In this document: positions 26,004 through 34,098 of the stretch, piece after piece | Position numbering within the stretch: the first letter of the stretch is position 1 | Layout of the letters: each line of letters opens with the position of its first letter | Assembly (NCBI GenBank): GCA_963831605.1 | Contig: CAWHQR010000008.1 | Coordinates: forward strand, 124,001 to 188,000 | Direction: 5' to 3' | DNA: 64,000 bases | DNA from: DASUPK01 sp963831605 | GTDB taxonomy: Bacteria > Actinomycetota > Thermoleophilia > Solirubrobacterales > 70-9 | Translations under genes and position numbers: made by a program | Notes under the pieces: model-generated | What the model was told of the DNA's origin: nothing | What the model saw: only the letters and a program-made list of their open reading frames with translations | Database searches by the model: none

Positions 26004-26236
26004 TAGGCGTACCCGCCGCCGCCGCTGCTGTTGCTCGAACCGCCGGTGTTGCCGGCCGCGGTGTTGCCGGTCGTCGCGGCGGAACCGCCGCTACCGCTCG
26101 AGCTCGAGGTGGCGCTGGTGGCCGGGGCGGCTGAGTTCGTCGAATTGTCGTTGCTGCTGCCGCCGCATGCCGCCAGGCCGATGCCGAGGACCAGGCTGCA
26201 GGCGCCGGCCAGGATCAAGCGATTTATGCGCTTCAC
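26000..26236 (-). CDS. Small low-complexity lipoprotein
   Basis: 78 residues from GTG 26236, with AAAGGAGT just upstream. Signal LILAGACSLVLGIG and lipobox LAAC put the mature N-terminal Cys on the membrane surface. The remaining ~55 residues are almost only Ser, Gly, Thr, Ala and Asn, ending GGGGYAY. It overlaps the mutase small subunit by four bases and is divergent from an ECF sigma gene, which may control it. Function unknown. Confidence 0.65.
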   Translation of the reverse strand: MKRINRLILAGACSLVLGIGLAACGGSSNDNSTNSAAPATSATSSSSGSGGSAATTGNTAAGNTGGSSNSSGGGGYAY

Positions 26237-26339
26237 GGGGACTCCTTTACCTTGACTGGGGTGGTGTCGATCTCCCCTCGCACGTACTACGCTCGGGGAG
26301 CCGCCCGGGATTGGGGCTAGTCGCGCAATCCCTTTTCTC

Positions 26340-26909
26340 ATGGCGAACGTAGAAAAAGACGTGGACCCCTCCGACGAGGCACTGCTCGCGGGCTTTGCGA
26401 CGGGCGACCCCCGCACGGCGGCCGCGTTTGTTCGTCGTTTTCAGGGGCGCGTCTTCGGCTTGGCCCTGACCATCGTGCGCCAGCCCCCGCTCGCCGAGGA
26501 GGTCGCGCAGGAGACCTTCGCCCGCGTCTACCGGCACGCCGGCAACTACGACGCCCGCAAGGGCCGGGTCTCCACCTGGCTGCTCTCGATCGCGCGCAAC
26601 CTGGCGATCGACGTGACCCGGATGAAGCGCCTCGATCCGGTCGACCCGGAGGTGATCGCCGCTGAGATCTCGATCGAGAACCAGGTCCCCGGCGCCGATG
26701 AGGGACTGCAGCCCGACGAGCGAGACCAGCTTCGGTCGGCGATCGGCGACCTCCCCGATGACCAGCGCCGCGCCCTCGTCCTCGCCGCCTATATGGGGCG
26801 TACTGCACGTGAGATCAGCGACCTCGACGACGTCCCGCTCGGGACCGTCAAGACCCGGATCCGGACCGCGATGCTGAAGCTTCGCGAGGAGATGGAGGTG
26901 TTCGAGTGA
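26340..26909 (+). CDS. ECF sigma factor
   Basis: 189 residues. Region 2 covers about 20-90 (FVRRFQGRVFGLALTIVRQP, EEVAQETFARVYRHAGNYD, STWLLSIARNLAIDVTRMKR), and region 4 about 130-185 (IGDLPDDQRRALVLAAYMGRTAREISDLDDVPLGTVKTRIRT region). This is a group IV sigma-70 factor that recruits RNA polymerase to a stress or envelope regulon. The anti-sigma gene follows with a 4-base overlap. Target promoters are not known; its own promoter and that of the divergent lipoprotein are the first candidates. Confidence 0.93.
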   Translation: MANVEKDVDPSDEALLAGFATGDPRTAAAFVRRFQGRVFGLALTIVRQPPLAEEVAQETFARVYRHAGNYDARKGRVSTWLLSIARNLAIDVTRMKRLDPVDPEVIAAEISIENQVPGADEGLQPDERDQLRSAIGDLPDDQRRALVLAAYMGRTAREISDLDDVPLGTVKTRIRTAMLKLREEMEVFE

Positions 26910-27577
26910 TGGATCCTCGCTGCCATGAGACCCGGGAGATGGCCGCCGACCTCGCCCTTGGCATTGTCGACGGAGAGGAGCGCGGCCGCGCGCTCCAGCA
27001 CCTGGCCGACTGCCCGGACTGCCGCGCCGAGGTCGAGAAGTACTCCGACCTGGCCGACGAGCTGCTCCTGCTCGCCCCACAGCGCGAGGCTCCGGTGGGC
27101 TTCGAGTCGCGGGTTCTGAGCGAGGTGCTCCCGGCGCCGAAGCCGAAGCGCCGCCGCCGGCTGCGGCTCGTGCTGGCGCCCGCCGCCGCTGCCGTCGCCG
27201 CGGCCGCGATCGTTCTCGCCATCGTCGCGCCCGACCTTCGTCTCGCTTCCCACTACCAGCACACGCTCGATCAGGCGAACGGGAAGGAGTTCGAGTCCTA
27301 CGCCCTGCGCGAGGGGGACACGCACGTCGGCACAGTCTTCAGCTACGAGGGCTCTCCCTCCTGGGTCCACATCGACGTCGATCCCGCACATCGCGCCGGC
27401 GTGACCGGCGCCGAGCTGGTCACGGACGAAGGCAGCCAGATCCCGCTGCACTGGTTCCATCTCGACCCCCAGGGTGGTTCGGGCGGCTCCATTCCCGTCG
27501 ATCCGAAGCAGGTCTCCGTTCTGCGCCTCTCCGGGGCGGCGGGTGGCCAGCCGCTGGTCGCGCACTTCAACGACTGA
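26906..27577 (+). CDS. Anti-sigma factor with zinc-finger motif
   Basis: 223 residues from GTG 26906, or one fewer from the adjacent ATG. The N-terminal domain has HLADCPDC, the HxxxCxxC motif of zinc-binding anti-sigma domains, with an upstream Cys/His (RCHETREM). A transmembrane helix at about 88-110 follows a run of Arg/Lys. The outer domain (RKASK-type) ends VSVLRLSGAAGGQPLVAHF. It should hold the preceding sigma factor inactive at the membrane until an outside signal. Overlap with the sigma gene supports fixed stoichiometry. Confidence 0.9.
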   Translation: MMDPRCHETREMAADLALGIVDGEERGRALQHLADCPDCRAEVEKYSDLADELLLLAPQREAPVGFESRVLSEVLPAPKPKRRRRLRLVLAPAAAAVAAAAIVLAIVAPDLRLASHYQHTLDQANGKEFESYALREGDTHVGTVFSYEGSPSWVHIDVDPAHRAGVTGAELVTDEGSQIPLHWFHLDPQGGSGGSIPVDPKQVSVLRLSGAAGGQPLVAHFND

Positions 27578-27622
27578 CGCGTCCGGATAGCGGGCCGTCT
27601 AGCATGGTCCGGCGGAACCGAT

Positions 27623-27636
27623 TGACTGGTCAGTCA
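27623..27636. promoter_or_regulatory. TGACTG-GT-CAGTCA dyad before the etf operon
   Basis: Perfect 6-base arms, overlapping a second set GACTGG-N8-CCAGTC. The pattern resembles operators of TetR-type fatty-acid regulators (FadR/PfmR). A -10-like TAATAT lies at 27656-27661, so a bound repressor would cover the -35 region. Confidence 0.6.
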
Positions 27637-27705
27637 GCCAGTCGGGACAGGCGCTAATATCCCGCGCCGCTCCCGGAGCTACCCGATTCAAGAGAGGACC
27701 CGACC

Positions 27706-28494
27706 TTGAAGATTTGTGTACTCGTCAAAGAGGTCCCGGACGCCGCCGTCGACAAGCGGATCGACCCCGAGACCAAGCGCCTGGATCGCTCAGGCGAGAA
27801 GAACCTGAACCCCTTCGACACCCATGCCCTCGAGGCCGCGATGCAGGTCAAGGAGGGTGGAACCGACGTCGAGGAGATCGTCGCCGTGACGATGGGCCCG
27901 GAGAGCGCCGTGCGGGCTCTCCACAAGGCCGTCGCGCTCGGCGCCGATCGCTCCGTGCATCTCACCGACGATGCGCTGACCGGATCCGACGTCTGCGCCA
28001 CGGGCTATGCCCTGGCCAAGGTGCTCGAAGCAGAGAGCCCCGACCTGGTGCTGCTCGGCCAGCAGTCGGATGACGGCGAGTGCTACACGATCGGCGCCGT
28101 CGTGGCCGACCACCTGAAGATGCCCTCGCTGACGCAGGTGATCAAGATGGACATCGCCGACGGCAAGCTCACCTGTGAGCGTCAGGCCGAGTACGGCTAC
28201 GACACCGTCGAGCTCGAGACACCGGCCGTGATCAGCGTCGGGGACGCGATCAACGAGCCGCGCTACCCGAGCCTGAAGGCGATCATGGGCGCGAAGAAGA
28301 AGCCGCTCGACACCAAGGCGATCGGCGACGTCGGCATCGAGGGCGATCGGGTCGGCGAGGGCGGATCGCGCACCGCTGTGCTCGAGCTCAAGCCCCCTCC
28401 CGCCAAGCAGGCCGGCGAGATCATCGAGGACGAGGACACGAACGAGACGGTCGAGAAGATCGTCGCCTGGCTCGAGGAAAGGAAGCTGATCTAA
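27706..28494 (+). CDS. etfB: Electron transfer flavoprotein, beta subunit
   Basis: 262 residues, TTG start with AGAGAGGA upstream. EtfB opens with the family N-terminus KICVLVKEVPDAAVDKRIDP and has VTMGPESAVRALHKAVALGADR and the AMP-binding loop around LVLLGQQSDDGECYTIG. With EtfA it forms the FAD-containing shuttle that takes electrons from acyl-CoA dehydrogenases. First gene of the etfB-etfA-ETF-QO operon, with a TetR-type operator upstream. Confidence 0.96.
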   Translation: MKICVLVKEVPDAAVDKRIDPETKRLDRSGEKNLNPFDTHALEAAMQVKEGGTDVEEIVAVTMGPESAVRALHKAVALGADRSVHLTDDALTGSDVCATGYALAKVLEAESPDLVLLGQQSDDGECYTIGAVVADHLKMPSLTQVIKMDIADGKLTCERQAEYGYDTVELETPAVISVGDAINEPRYPSLKAIMGAKKKPLDTKAIGDVGIEGDRVGEGGSRTAVLELKPPPAKQAGEIIEDEDTNETVEKIVAWLEERKLI

Positions 28495-29469
28495 ATGGGA
28501 GGCATCCTGGTCTACGCCCTGCACGACGACGAGGGCAACTTCAACAAGAACTCCCTCGGCGCCCTCTCCGAGGCGGCGAAGCTCGCCGTCGAGCTGGGCA
28601 CCGAGGCTGCAGCAGTGGTGGTCGGCGACGTCGCCGATGACGCCGCGGCCGGCCTGGGCGCCTATGGCGTGAAGAAGGTCTACCGCTGCAAGGAGGCCCC
28701 TGAGGGCCTCGCCCAGCCGATCGTCGACGTCATGGCGAAGGTCATGACCGACAACGACTTCTCCTACGCGCTCTTCGGCGGAGGTCTGCTGGGCTTCGAG
28801 ATCGGCGCCGGCCTGACAGCCCGCCTGAACGCGGGAGTGACCATGGAGGTCACCGCGGTCAACGTGGTCGACGGCAAGCTCGTCGCCGAGCGGCCAATCC
28901 TGCAGGACTCGCAGATCGCCGACGTCGGCTACGTCGAGGAGCCGGGAATCATCATCGGTCGCCTCAATGCGTTCGACGAGAACGAGAGTGGCGGCACGGC
29001 CGAGGTCGAGGACGTCGCGGTCGAGCTCTCGGAGTGGTCCACCAAGGCGAAGATGGTGACCCGCGGCGAGCAGCGCGGCGAGGACGTCGACATCGAGGGT
29101 GCCGACATCCTGGTCGGCGGCGGCCGCGGCTTGGGCAAGAAGGAGAACTTCGAGCTCGCCGAGCAGCTCTCCGACTCAATGGGCGGCGCGGTGGCCGCGA
29201 CGCGTGCGGTCGTCGACGCCGGCTGGTACCCGTACGCCGCGCAGATCGGTCAGACCGGCAAGACGGTCGCGCCGAAGCTGTACCTGGCGCTCGGCATCTC
29301 AGGCGCGATCCAGCACAAGGTCGGCATGCAGAACTCGGAGAACATCCTGGCCATCAACAAGGACCAGAACGCACCGATCTTCGAGTTCTCGGACCTGGGC
29401 GTCGTGGGTGACCTCCACAAGATCGTCCCCAAGCTGACCGAGGCGATCAAGGCCAAGAAGGGCGGCTGA
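28495..29469 (+). CDS. etfA: Electron transfer flavoprotein, alpha subunit
   Basis: 324 residues, ATG directly after the etfB stop. The C-terminal FAD domain shows LVGGGRGLGKKENFELAEQL, AATRAVVDAGWYPYAAQIGQTGKTVAPKLYLALGISGAIQH-type residues at ~235-280, and AINKDQNAPIFEFSDLGVVGD, all characteristic of EtfA. It binds the redox FAD and docks on acyl-CoA dehydrogenases and ETF-QO. The N-terminal domain is the usual EtfA/B Rossmann-like fold. Confidence 0.96.
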   Translation: MGGILVYALHDDEGNFNKNSLGALSEAAKLAVELGTEAAAVVVGDVADDAAAGLGAYGVKKVYRCKEAPEGLAQPIVDVMAKVMTDNDFSYALFGGGLLGFEIGAGLTARLNAGVTMEVTAVNVVDGKLVAERPILQDSQIADVGYVEEPGIIIGRLNAFDENESGGTAEVEDVAVELSEWSTKAKMVTRGEQRGEDVDIEGADILVGGGRGLGKKENFELAEQLSDSMGGAVAATRAVVDAGWYPYAAQIGQTGKTVAPKLYLALGISGAIQHKVGMQNSENILAINKDQNAPIFEFSDLGVVGDLHKIVPKLTEAIKAKKGG

Positions 29470-29473
29470 CCCC

Positions 29474-31165
29474 ATGGCCGCAACGCCGGCGGAATTCCCG
29501 CCGCCGTTCAATCCGGGGGACTACGTCGGTCCCCCGACGGATGCCCCGGAGGAGCGCCTCGAGGCCGGCATCGTCATCGTCGGCGGCGGCCCGGCCGGGC
29601 TCGCCTGCGCCAACCGCGTCCTGCAGCTGCTCGAGAACGAGCCGGAGCTGACGGAGAAGCTCGGCGAGATCCCCGTTGCGGTGATCGAGAAGGGCAAGGC
29701 CTGCGGCGCCCACAACGTCTCCGGGGCGAACATGGTGCCGTCGGCGATGGAGAAGCTGTTCCCGGATCTCGATCCGAGCGACTGGCCCGTCTACCAGAAG
29801 GTCGAGAAGGACGCCGTCTATCTCCTCACCAAGAAGATGGCGATTCCGCTGAAGCCGCCGCCGCCCAACTTCCGCAACCACGGGAACTACGTCACCTCGG
29901 TCTCGAAGCTGTCGCGCTTTCTCGCCGATCAGGCCGAGGAGGCGGGCGCCTACATCCTCACCGAGACCGTCGCCGACAAGCTGCTGGTCGAGGACAGGAT
30001 CGTGCGCGGCATTCGCTCAGGCGACAAGGGTCGCGGCCGCGACGGCGAGGAGCTCAGCAACTTCGAGCCAGGGTCCGATCTGATGGCGAAGGCCACCGTC
30101 CTGGCGGAGGGAACGGTCAGCCACCTGACGCAGACCGCAGTCGACTACTTCGACCTCGCCGGCGATTCCATGAGGTGGGAGATCGGCGTCAAGGAGGTCT
30201 GGAAGGTCCCCAACCCGCTCGACCGGGTCATCCACACGATGAACTGGCCGCTCCGGGGCCGTCCCAAGTACAACGAGTTCGGCGGCAGCTTCATCTACCC
30301 GATGGGCGAGGACAAGCTCACCATCGGGATGGTCGTCGGGCTCGACACCACCGACGCCACCTTCTCCTGCCATGACGCGCTGCAGCAACTCAAGACGCAC
30401 AAGTTCGTACGCAAGCTGCTCGAGGGCGGCGAGCGGGTCGGCTGGGGAGCGAAGACGATCCCGTCGGGCGGCTACTGGTCGATGCCGAGGCGCCTCTCCG
30501 TGCCCGGCATGGTGATGTGCGGCGACAACGTCTCGATGGTGAACGTCCCCTACCTGAAGGGGATCCACTACGCGATGCATGCGGGCATGTACGCCGCGGA
30601 GGCGATCGTCGAGTCCCTGAAGAAGGACTCCGTCAACTTCGAGGAGTACGAGCGCGCGGTGAAGAGCTCGATGATCGAGGAGGATCTCTACCGCTCACGG
30701 AACGTGCGCCAGTACGGCGACAAGGGGTTCATTGCGTTCGGTGGCATCGCAAATGCCTGGTTGCTCTCCCGCGGCGCCTTCCCGCCCGGCCACAAGAAGG
30801 TCGAGCCGGATGCCGACGTGGAGATGGAGATCGACGGCGCCGCCAAGAAGTACCCGAAGCCCGACGGCTCCTACATCTTCGACAAGCTCTCGTCGGTGTT
30901 CCTCTCGGGCAACGCGACCCGGGACGACGCCCCGAACCACGTGCGGATCCAGGAACGCGTGCCGCGCGAGGTTGCCCAGACCTGGGTTTCGATGTGTCCC
31001 GCGCAGGTCTACGAGATCCCCGAGGAACAGCTCGAGTCGGGGGCCGAGACCGTCGATGTCCATGTCACCGCCTCGAACTGCGTCCAGTGCGGCGCAATCA
31101 CGGCCAAGGGCGGCCGGCTCACCCTGCCCGAGGGCGGGGACGGGCCTCTGTACCAGGAGACCTAA
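29474..31165 (+). CDS. ETF-quinone oxidoreductase with an atypical FeS site
   Basis: 563 residues. FAD-binding VIVGGGPAGLACANR near the N-terminus; the central part includes KEVWKVPNPLDRVIHTMNWPL and NVPYLKGIHYAMHAGMYAAE, as in ETF-QO. It passes electrons from ETF to membrane quinone. The C-terminal ferredoxin-like part has MCPAQVYEI and SNCVQCGAITAKGG, ending LPEGGDGPLY. Canonical enzymes bind [4Fe-4S] with four Cys, the last three as CxxCxxC; here the last of these is Ile (CVQCGAI), leaving three. Cluster type is therefore uncertain. Last gene of the etf operon; two hairpins follow. Confidence 0.92.
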   Translation: MAATPAEFPPPFNPGDYVGPPTDAPEERLEAGIVIVGGGPAGLACANRVLQLLENEPELTEKLGEIPVAVIEKGKACGAHNVSGANMVPSAMEKLFPDLDPSDWPVYQKVEKDAVYLLTKKMAIPLKPPPPNFRNHGNYVTSVSKLSRFLADQAEEAGAYILTETVADKLLVEDRIVRGIRSGDKGRGRDGEELSNFEPGSDLMAKATVLAEGTVSHLTQTAVDYFDLAGDSMRWEIGVKEVWKVPNPLDRVIHTMNWPLRGRPKYNEFGGSFIYPMGEDKLTIGMVVGLDTTDATFSCHDALQQLKTHKFVRKLLEGGERVGWGAKTIPSGGYWSMPRRLSVPGMVMCGDNVSMVNVPYLKGIHYAMHAGMYAAEAIVESLKKDSVNFEEYERAVKSSMIEEDLYRSRNVRQYGDKGFIAFGGIANAWLLSRGAFPPGHKKVEPDADVEMEIDGAAKKYPKPDGSYIFDKLSSVFLSGNATRDDAPNHVRIQERVPREVAQTWVSMCPAQVYEIPEEQLESGAETVDVHVTASNCVQCGAITAKGGRLTLPEGGDGPLYQET

Positions 31166-31195
31166 GCGGCCACCAGGCCGCTCCACTTTGGAGCG
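31165..31195 (+). terminator. Twin hairpins after the etf operon
   Basis: AGCGGCC-ACCA-GGCCGCT (31165-31182) is a perfect 7 bp stem, directly followed by GCTCCA-CTT-TGGAGC (31180-31194). There is no T-tract. The second hairpin leads into the repeat at 31190-31268. Confidence 0.6.
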
Positions 31196-31268
31196 GAGGG
31201 CGAAGCCCGAAGCGACTTAGGTTGGGCGGCCGCTTGTGGCCGCGACCTGATGGCGAAGCCCGTCTAAG
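31190..31268 (-). repeat. Intergenic repeat, left copy of an inverted pair
   Basis: 79 bases matching, in inverted orientation, 33262-33339. Shared blocks are GGAGCGGAGG, AGCGACTT, GTTGGGCGGCCGCTTGT and ATGGCGAAGCC(C)GTCTAAG. The pair encloses the cytochrome c and sensor kinase genes. The last bases run into the cytochrome stop codon. Confidence 0.75.
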
Positions 31269-31707
31269 GAGTGCTACTCCCGGATGCGTTGGCGGCGACG
31301 AACGCGGCGACCTCCTGTGCGTCCTTCCCCGTGACGAGGTTCCGCGGCATGTTGCCGCTGGGGCCCGTGCCCTGCCCCTTTGCGTGACGCCCTCCGCCCG
31401 TTCGAATGGCATGCAGGACGTCCGCGTGGTTCACGGCGATGTCATCGAGATTGGGCCCCACGTTCCCGACGGTGCCCGCAGCGTCGAGCGTGTGGCAGGC
31501 GCCGCAGTGATCGACGAAGAGCTGCCGCCCGCGCTGCTCCGCGGGGGAGAGTGGCTGCTCCGTGGCGCCGGCGAGGGGGGCTCCGCTCGAGGAGGTGTGC
31601 TGCGCGACGGTGGCCGAGTCGCTGCCGCCGCCACAGCCGACGGCGACCAGGACGGTTGCCAGCGCGGCCGCGAGGCAGGCGAATGCCTGGAGGTCTTGGT
31701 CGCCCAT
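31264..31707 (-). CDS. Membrane-anchored c-type cytochrome
   Basis: 147 residues. N-terminal hydrophobic segment and lipobox-like LVAVGC indicate a lipoprotein, followed by a Ser/Thr/Ala linker of ~35 residues. The haem domain has HCGACH (CxxCH) and a likely distal Met in GNMPRNL. Size and motif match small class I cytochromes that shuttle electrons outside the membrane. It is divergent from a sensor kinase and both lie between inverted repeats. The electron partner is unknown. Confidence 0.88.
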   Translation of the reverse strand: MGDQDLQAFACLAAALATVLVAVGCGGGSDSATVAQHTSSSGAPLAGATEQPLSPAEQRGRQLFVDHCGACHTLDAAGTVGNVGPNLDDIAVNHADVLHAIRTGGGRHAKGQGTGPSGNMPRNLVTGKDAQEVAAFVAANASGSSTP

Positions 31708-31739
31708 GACGAGTGACGGCTACCCGTGATGGCCTGATC

Positions 31740-31745
31740 TATGCT
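31740..31745 (+). promoter_or_regulatory. -10 element TATGCT, leaderless start of the sensor kinase
   Basis: TATGCT ends six bases before GTG 31752 and is the reason for choosing that start over the GTG at 31713, which would leave only five bases to the divergent cytochrome gene. Confidence 0.55.
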
Positions 31746-31751
31746 CGCCAC

Positions 31752-33266
31752 GTGGCGAACCACGCGAGCCAGTCGCTCGAACGGGAGTTCCTCGAGTTCG
31801 CGCCCGACGCCGTCATCGGAGTCGACCTGAACGGAGAGATCAGGCTCGTGAACTCGCGGACCCAGGCCGTCTTCGGCTACGCACGCGACGAGTTGATCGG
31901 CCAGCACGTGGAGATGCTGGTTCCAGAGAGGGTCCGGGGCAGCCATGTCGGCCACCGGGACCGCTACTTCGAGGCTCCCCGGACACGCCCCATGGGAGCG
32001 GGCCTCGATCTCTATGCCCGGCGAAAGGATGGGAGCGAGTTCCCCTGCGAGATCTCCCTGTCGACGGTCGCAACAGACCAGGGCATGATGGCCCTCGCGG
32101 CGATCCGCGACATCGCCGACCGCCGGCGTGACCGCGACGAGCAGCGCCGCGCGGTCAGGCGCCTGCAGGCCGCCACCGACGTTGCGATCGCCGTGGGCGG
32201 CGAGACCGATCTCGAGAGAGTGCTGGACGCGATCGTGGAGCGCGGCCGGGCGCTGGTCGAGGCCAGGGCGTTGGTCATCCTGCTCCGGGAGGGCGAGGAC
32301 ATGGTCGTCGCGGCGACGGCCGCCGTCGCCGGCGGGCTGGACCCGCAGGTCGTCGACCTCAGGATCCGGGCAAACGATGCCTCCGAGGAGGTGCTGCTCG
32401 GCAAATTCACGGGCATGGACCTGGGCGCGAAGGAGAGCGGCCGTGCCCTGCTTGCTCCCCTGCTCTTCCGCGGAGATCCGCTCGGTGTGGTCGTGGCGCT
32501 CGATCGCATCGGGGACCCGGGGCGCTTCCACGACGAGGACCAGCGAATGCTCGAGGCCTTCGCGGCCAGCGCCGCGACCGGGGTGGCGACGGCCCGTTCG
32601 ATGGCGGAGGAGCGGCTGCAGAACACCATCGACGCCGCCGAGCAGGAGCGCAGTCGCTGGGCTCGCGAGTTGCACGACGAGACGCTTCAGGCCCTCGCGG
32701 TCCTGCGGATGCGGCTCTCGTCGGCACTGAGGGAGGAGGAGGCCGGCGCGCTCGAAGAGGCAGGCCAGGCGGCCGTCGCGCAGATCGACGACGAGATCGT
32801 GAAGCTGCGCAGGCTGATCACCGAGCTCCGGCCCGCCTCGCTCGACACGATCGGTCTCGAGGCCGCCCTTCAGGCTCTTGCCGAGCAGCATCAGCAGGGG
32901 ACGGCCATCATGGAGGTCAACTGCGACTTCGAACTTCCAAGGGATGAGGAGGCGAGGCCGACACCGGTCCTGGAGACCGCCGTCTACCGGCTCGTTCAGG
33001 AGGCGCTGAACAACGTCTCCAAGCACTCGATGGCGCGGCGAGCCGACGTCACGGTGCGGGCCGTGCGTGGCTCGATCGAGATCGAGGTCCGCGACGACGG
33101 CGTCGGATTCGAGCCCTCCCTCGTGCGGGAGGGCTTCGGGCTGGTCGGCATGCGCGAGCGGGCGGCTCTTCTCGGCGGAACGCTCGACGTGGATTCGACC
33201 AAGGGGTCGGGAACGAGGGTCCGCGCGGAGATCCCGCTGCTCACCCGGGGCGAGGAAGATGCTTAG
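31752..33266 (+). CDS. NarL-type sensor histidine kinase with PAS and GAF domains
   Basis: 504 residues. PAS at about 8-115 (LEFAPDAVIGVDLNGEIRLVNSRTQ-like region, GYARDELIGQHVEMLVPE), GAF at about 140-290 (TDLERVLDAIVERGRALV), HisKA_3 with the phosphorylated His308 in ARELHDETLQALAVL, and a HATPase with VQEALNNVSKHSMA, VRDDGVGFEPS and GFGLVGMRERAALLGG. No transmembrane segment, so it senses a cytosolic cue, perhaps redox or a ligand through PAS/GAF. The probable partner is the LuxR-type regulator at 33363-34019, convergent and about 100 bases away. Confidence 0.92.
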   Translation: MANHASQSLEREFLEFAPDAVIGVDLNGEIRLVNSRTQAVFGYARDELIGQHVEMLVPERVRGSHVGHRDRYFEAPRTRPMGAGLDLYARRKDGSEFPCEISLSTVATDQGMMALAAIRDIADRRRDRDEQRRAVRRLQAATDVAIAVGGETDLERVLDAIVERGRALVEARALVILLREGEDMVVAATAAVAGGLDPQVVDLRIRANDASEEVLLGKFTGMDLGAKESGRALLAPLLFRGDPLGVVVALDRIGDPGRFHDEDQRMLEAFAASAATGVATARSMAEERLQNTIDAAEQERSRWARELHDETLQALAVLRMRLSSALREEEAGALEEAGQAAVAQIDDEIVKLRRLITELRPASLDTIGLEAALQALAEQHQQGTAIMEVNCDFELPRDEEARPTPVLETAVYRLVQEALNNVSKHSMARRADVTVRAVRGSIEIEVRDDGVGFEPSLVREGFGLVGMRERAALLGGTLDVDSTKGSGTRVRAEIPLLTRGEEDA

Positions 33267-33339
33267 ACGGCTTCGCCATAAAGTCGCAGCGACAAGCGGC
33301 CGCCCAACACAAGTCGCTACGGCCTACGGCCTCCGCTCC
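33262..33339 (+). repeat. Intergenic repeat, right copy of an inverted pair
   Basis: 78 bases, inverted relative to 31190-31268, with one base missing in GGC(G)TTCGCC. The outer end has the hairpin GGCC-TAC-GGCC where the left copy and the copy at 12662 have GGGC/GCCC, a compensated change. Confidence 0.75.
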
Positions 33340-33362
33340 TGAGGAGGGTGGCCTGGTCGCTG

Positions 33363-34019
33363 CTAGACGTCGATCAGCCCGCGCTCGATCGCGTACCGGA
33401 CGAGCTCGGAGCGTGTGGTCATCGCCAGCTTCTGCTGAATGTGCGCGCGGTGGGACTCGACGGTGCGCACGCTGAGATAGAGCTGCTCGGCGATCTCGTT
33501 GTTGGTGTGGCCGAGGGCGATCAGGCGGAGGACCTCCAGCTCGCGCTCGGAGAGGTCGTCGGGCGTCGCGGCGTCGGGCTCCGCCGCCAGCCTGGCCCCA
33601 AGCTCGGGCTGCAGGTAGGTGCGGCCCTCAGCCGCCATCCGCACGGCCTTGACCAGCTCCTCGCTGGCGGCCTCCTTGAGGATGTAACCGAGGACGCCGG
33701 CCTGCAGGGCCTCGCGAGCGAACGCGGTCTCATCCTGCATGGTGAGCACGACGATCTCCGTTCCCGGGGACTGCTCGCGGATTGACGGAATCGCCGCGAG
33801 CCCGGATCCTCCGGGCATGTTGATGTCGAGGATCAGCACCTTGGGGTGATGGCCGTTGACGTAGCGGCTCGCGGAATCCGCGTCTCCGGCCTCCGCGACG
33901 ACCTCGATGTCGGGCTCACGCTCGAGCATCAGGCGCAGCGCGCTGCGGACGACGGCGTGGTCGTCAGCCAGGACTACGGAGATCTTCTCGGACGCTGCCT
34001 CCCCGGTGTCTGCTGCCAC
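33363..34019 (-). CDS. NarL/LuxR family response regulator
   Basis: 218 residues, GTG start supported by a -10 six bases upstream. Receiver domain 12-130 with acidic pair DD at 19-20, phosphorylated Asp65 in LILDINMPGG, and Lys in YILKEAA. C-terminal LuxR helix-turn-helix LSERELEVLRLIALGHTNNEIAEQLYLSVRTVESHR region (about 152-190). Partner of the PAS/GAF kinase by proximity and class. Targets unknown; the neighbouring cytochrome or sulfatase promoters are candidates. Confidence 0.92.
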   Translation of the reverse strand: MAADTGEAASEKISVVLADDHAVVRSALRLMLEREPDIEVVAEAGDADSASRYVNGHHPKVLILDINMPGGSGLAAIPSIREQSPGTEIVVLTMQDETAFAREALQAGVLGYILKEAASEELVKAVRMAAEGRTYLQPELGARLAAEPDAATPDDLSERELEVLRLIALGHTNNEIAEQLYLSVRTVESHRAHIQQKLAMTTRSELVRYAIERGLIDV

Positions 34020-34025
34020 GTTCGT

Positions 34026-34031
34026 ACCTTA
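34026..34031 (-). promoter_or_regulatory. -10 element TAAGGT, leaderless start of the LuxR regulator
   Basis: On the minus strand TAAGGT ends six bases before GTG 34019. Confidence 0.55.
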
Positions 34032-34077
34032 ACCCGGCCCGCGGGCGGGGGCGCAGTCTCGGACACCGCAACTCGCT

Positions 34078-34098
34078 ACCCAAAATCCTGTTTTGGGT
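34078..34098. promoter_or_regulatory. ACCCAAAA-N5-TTTTGGGT dyad at the sulfatase start
   Basis: Perfect 8-base arms, the right one overlapping the GTG start at 34097. It lies upstream of the divergent regulator gene, so it is not a terminator; an operator or a start-masking hairpin is possible. Confidence 0.55.
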
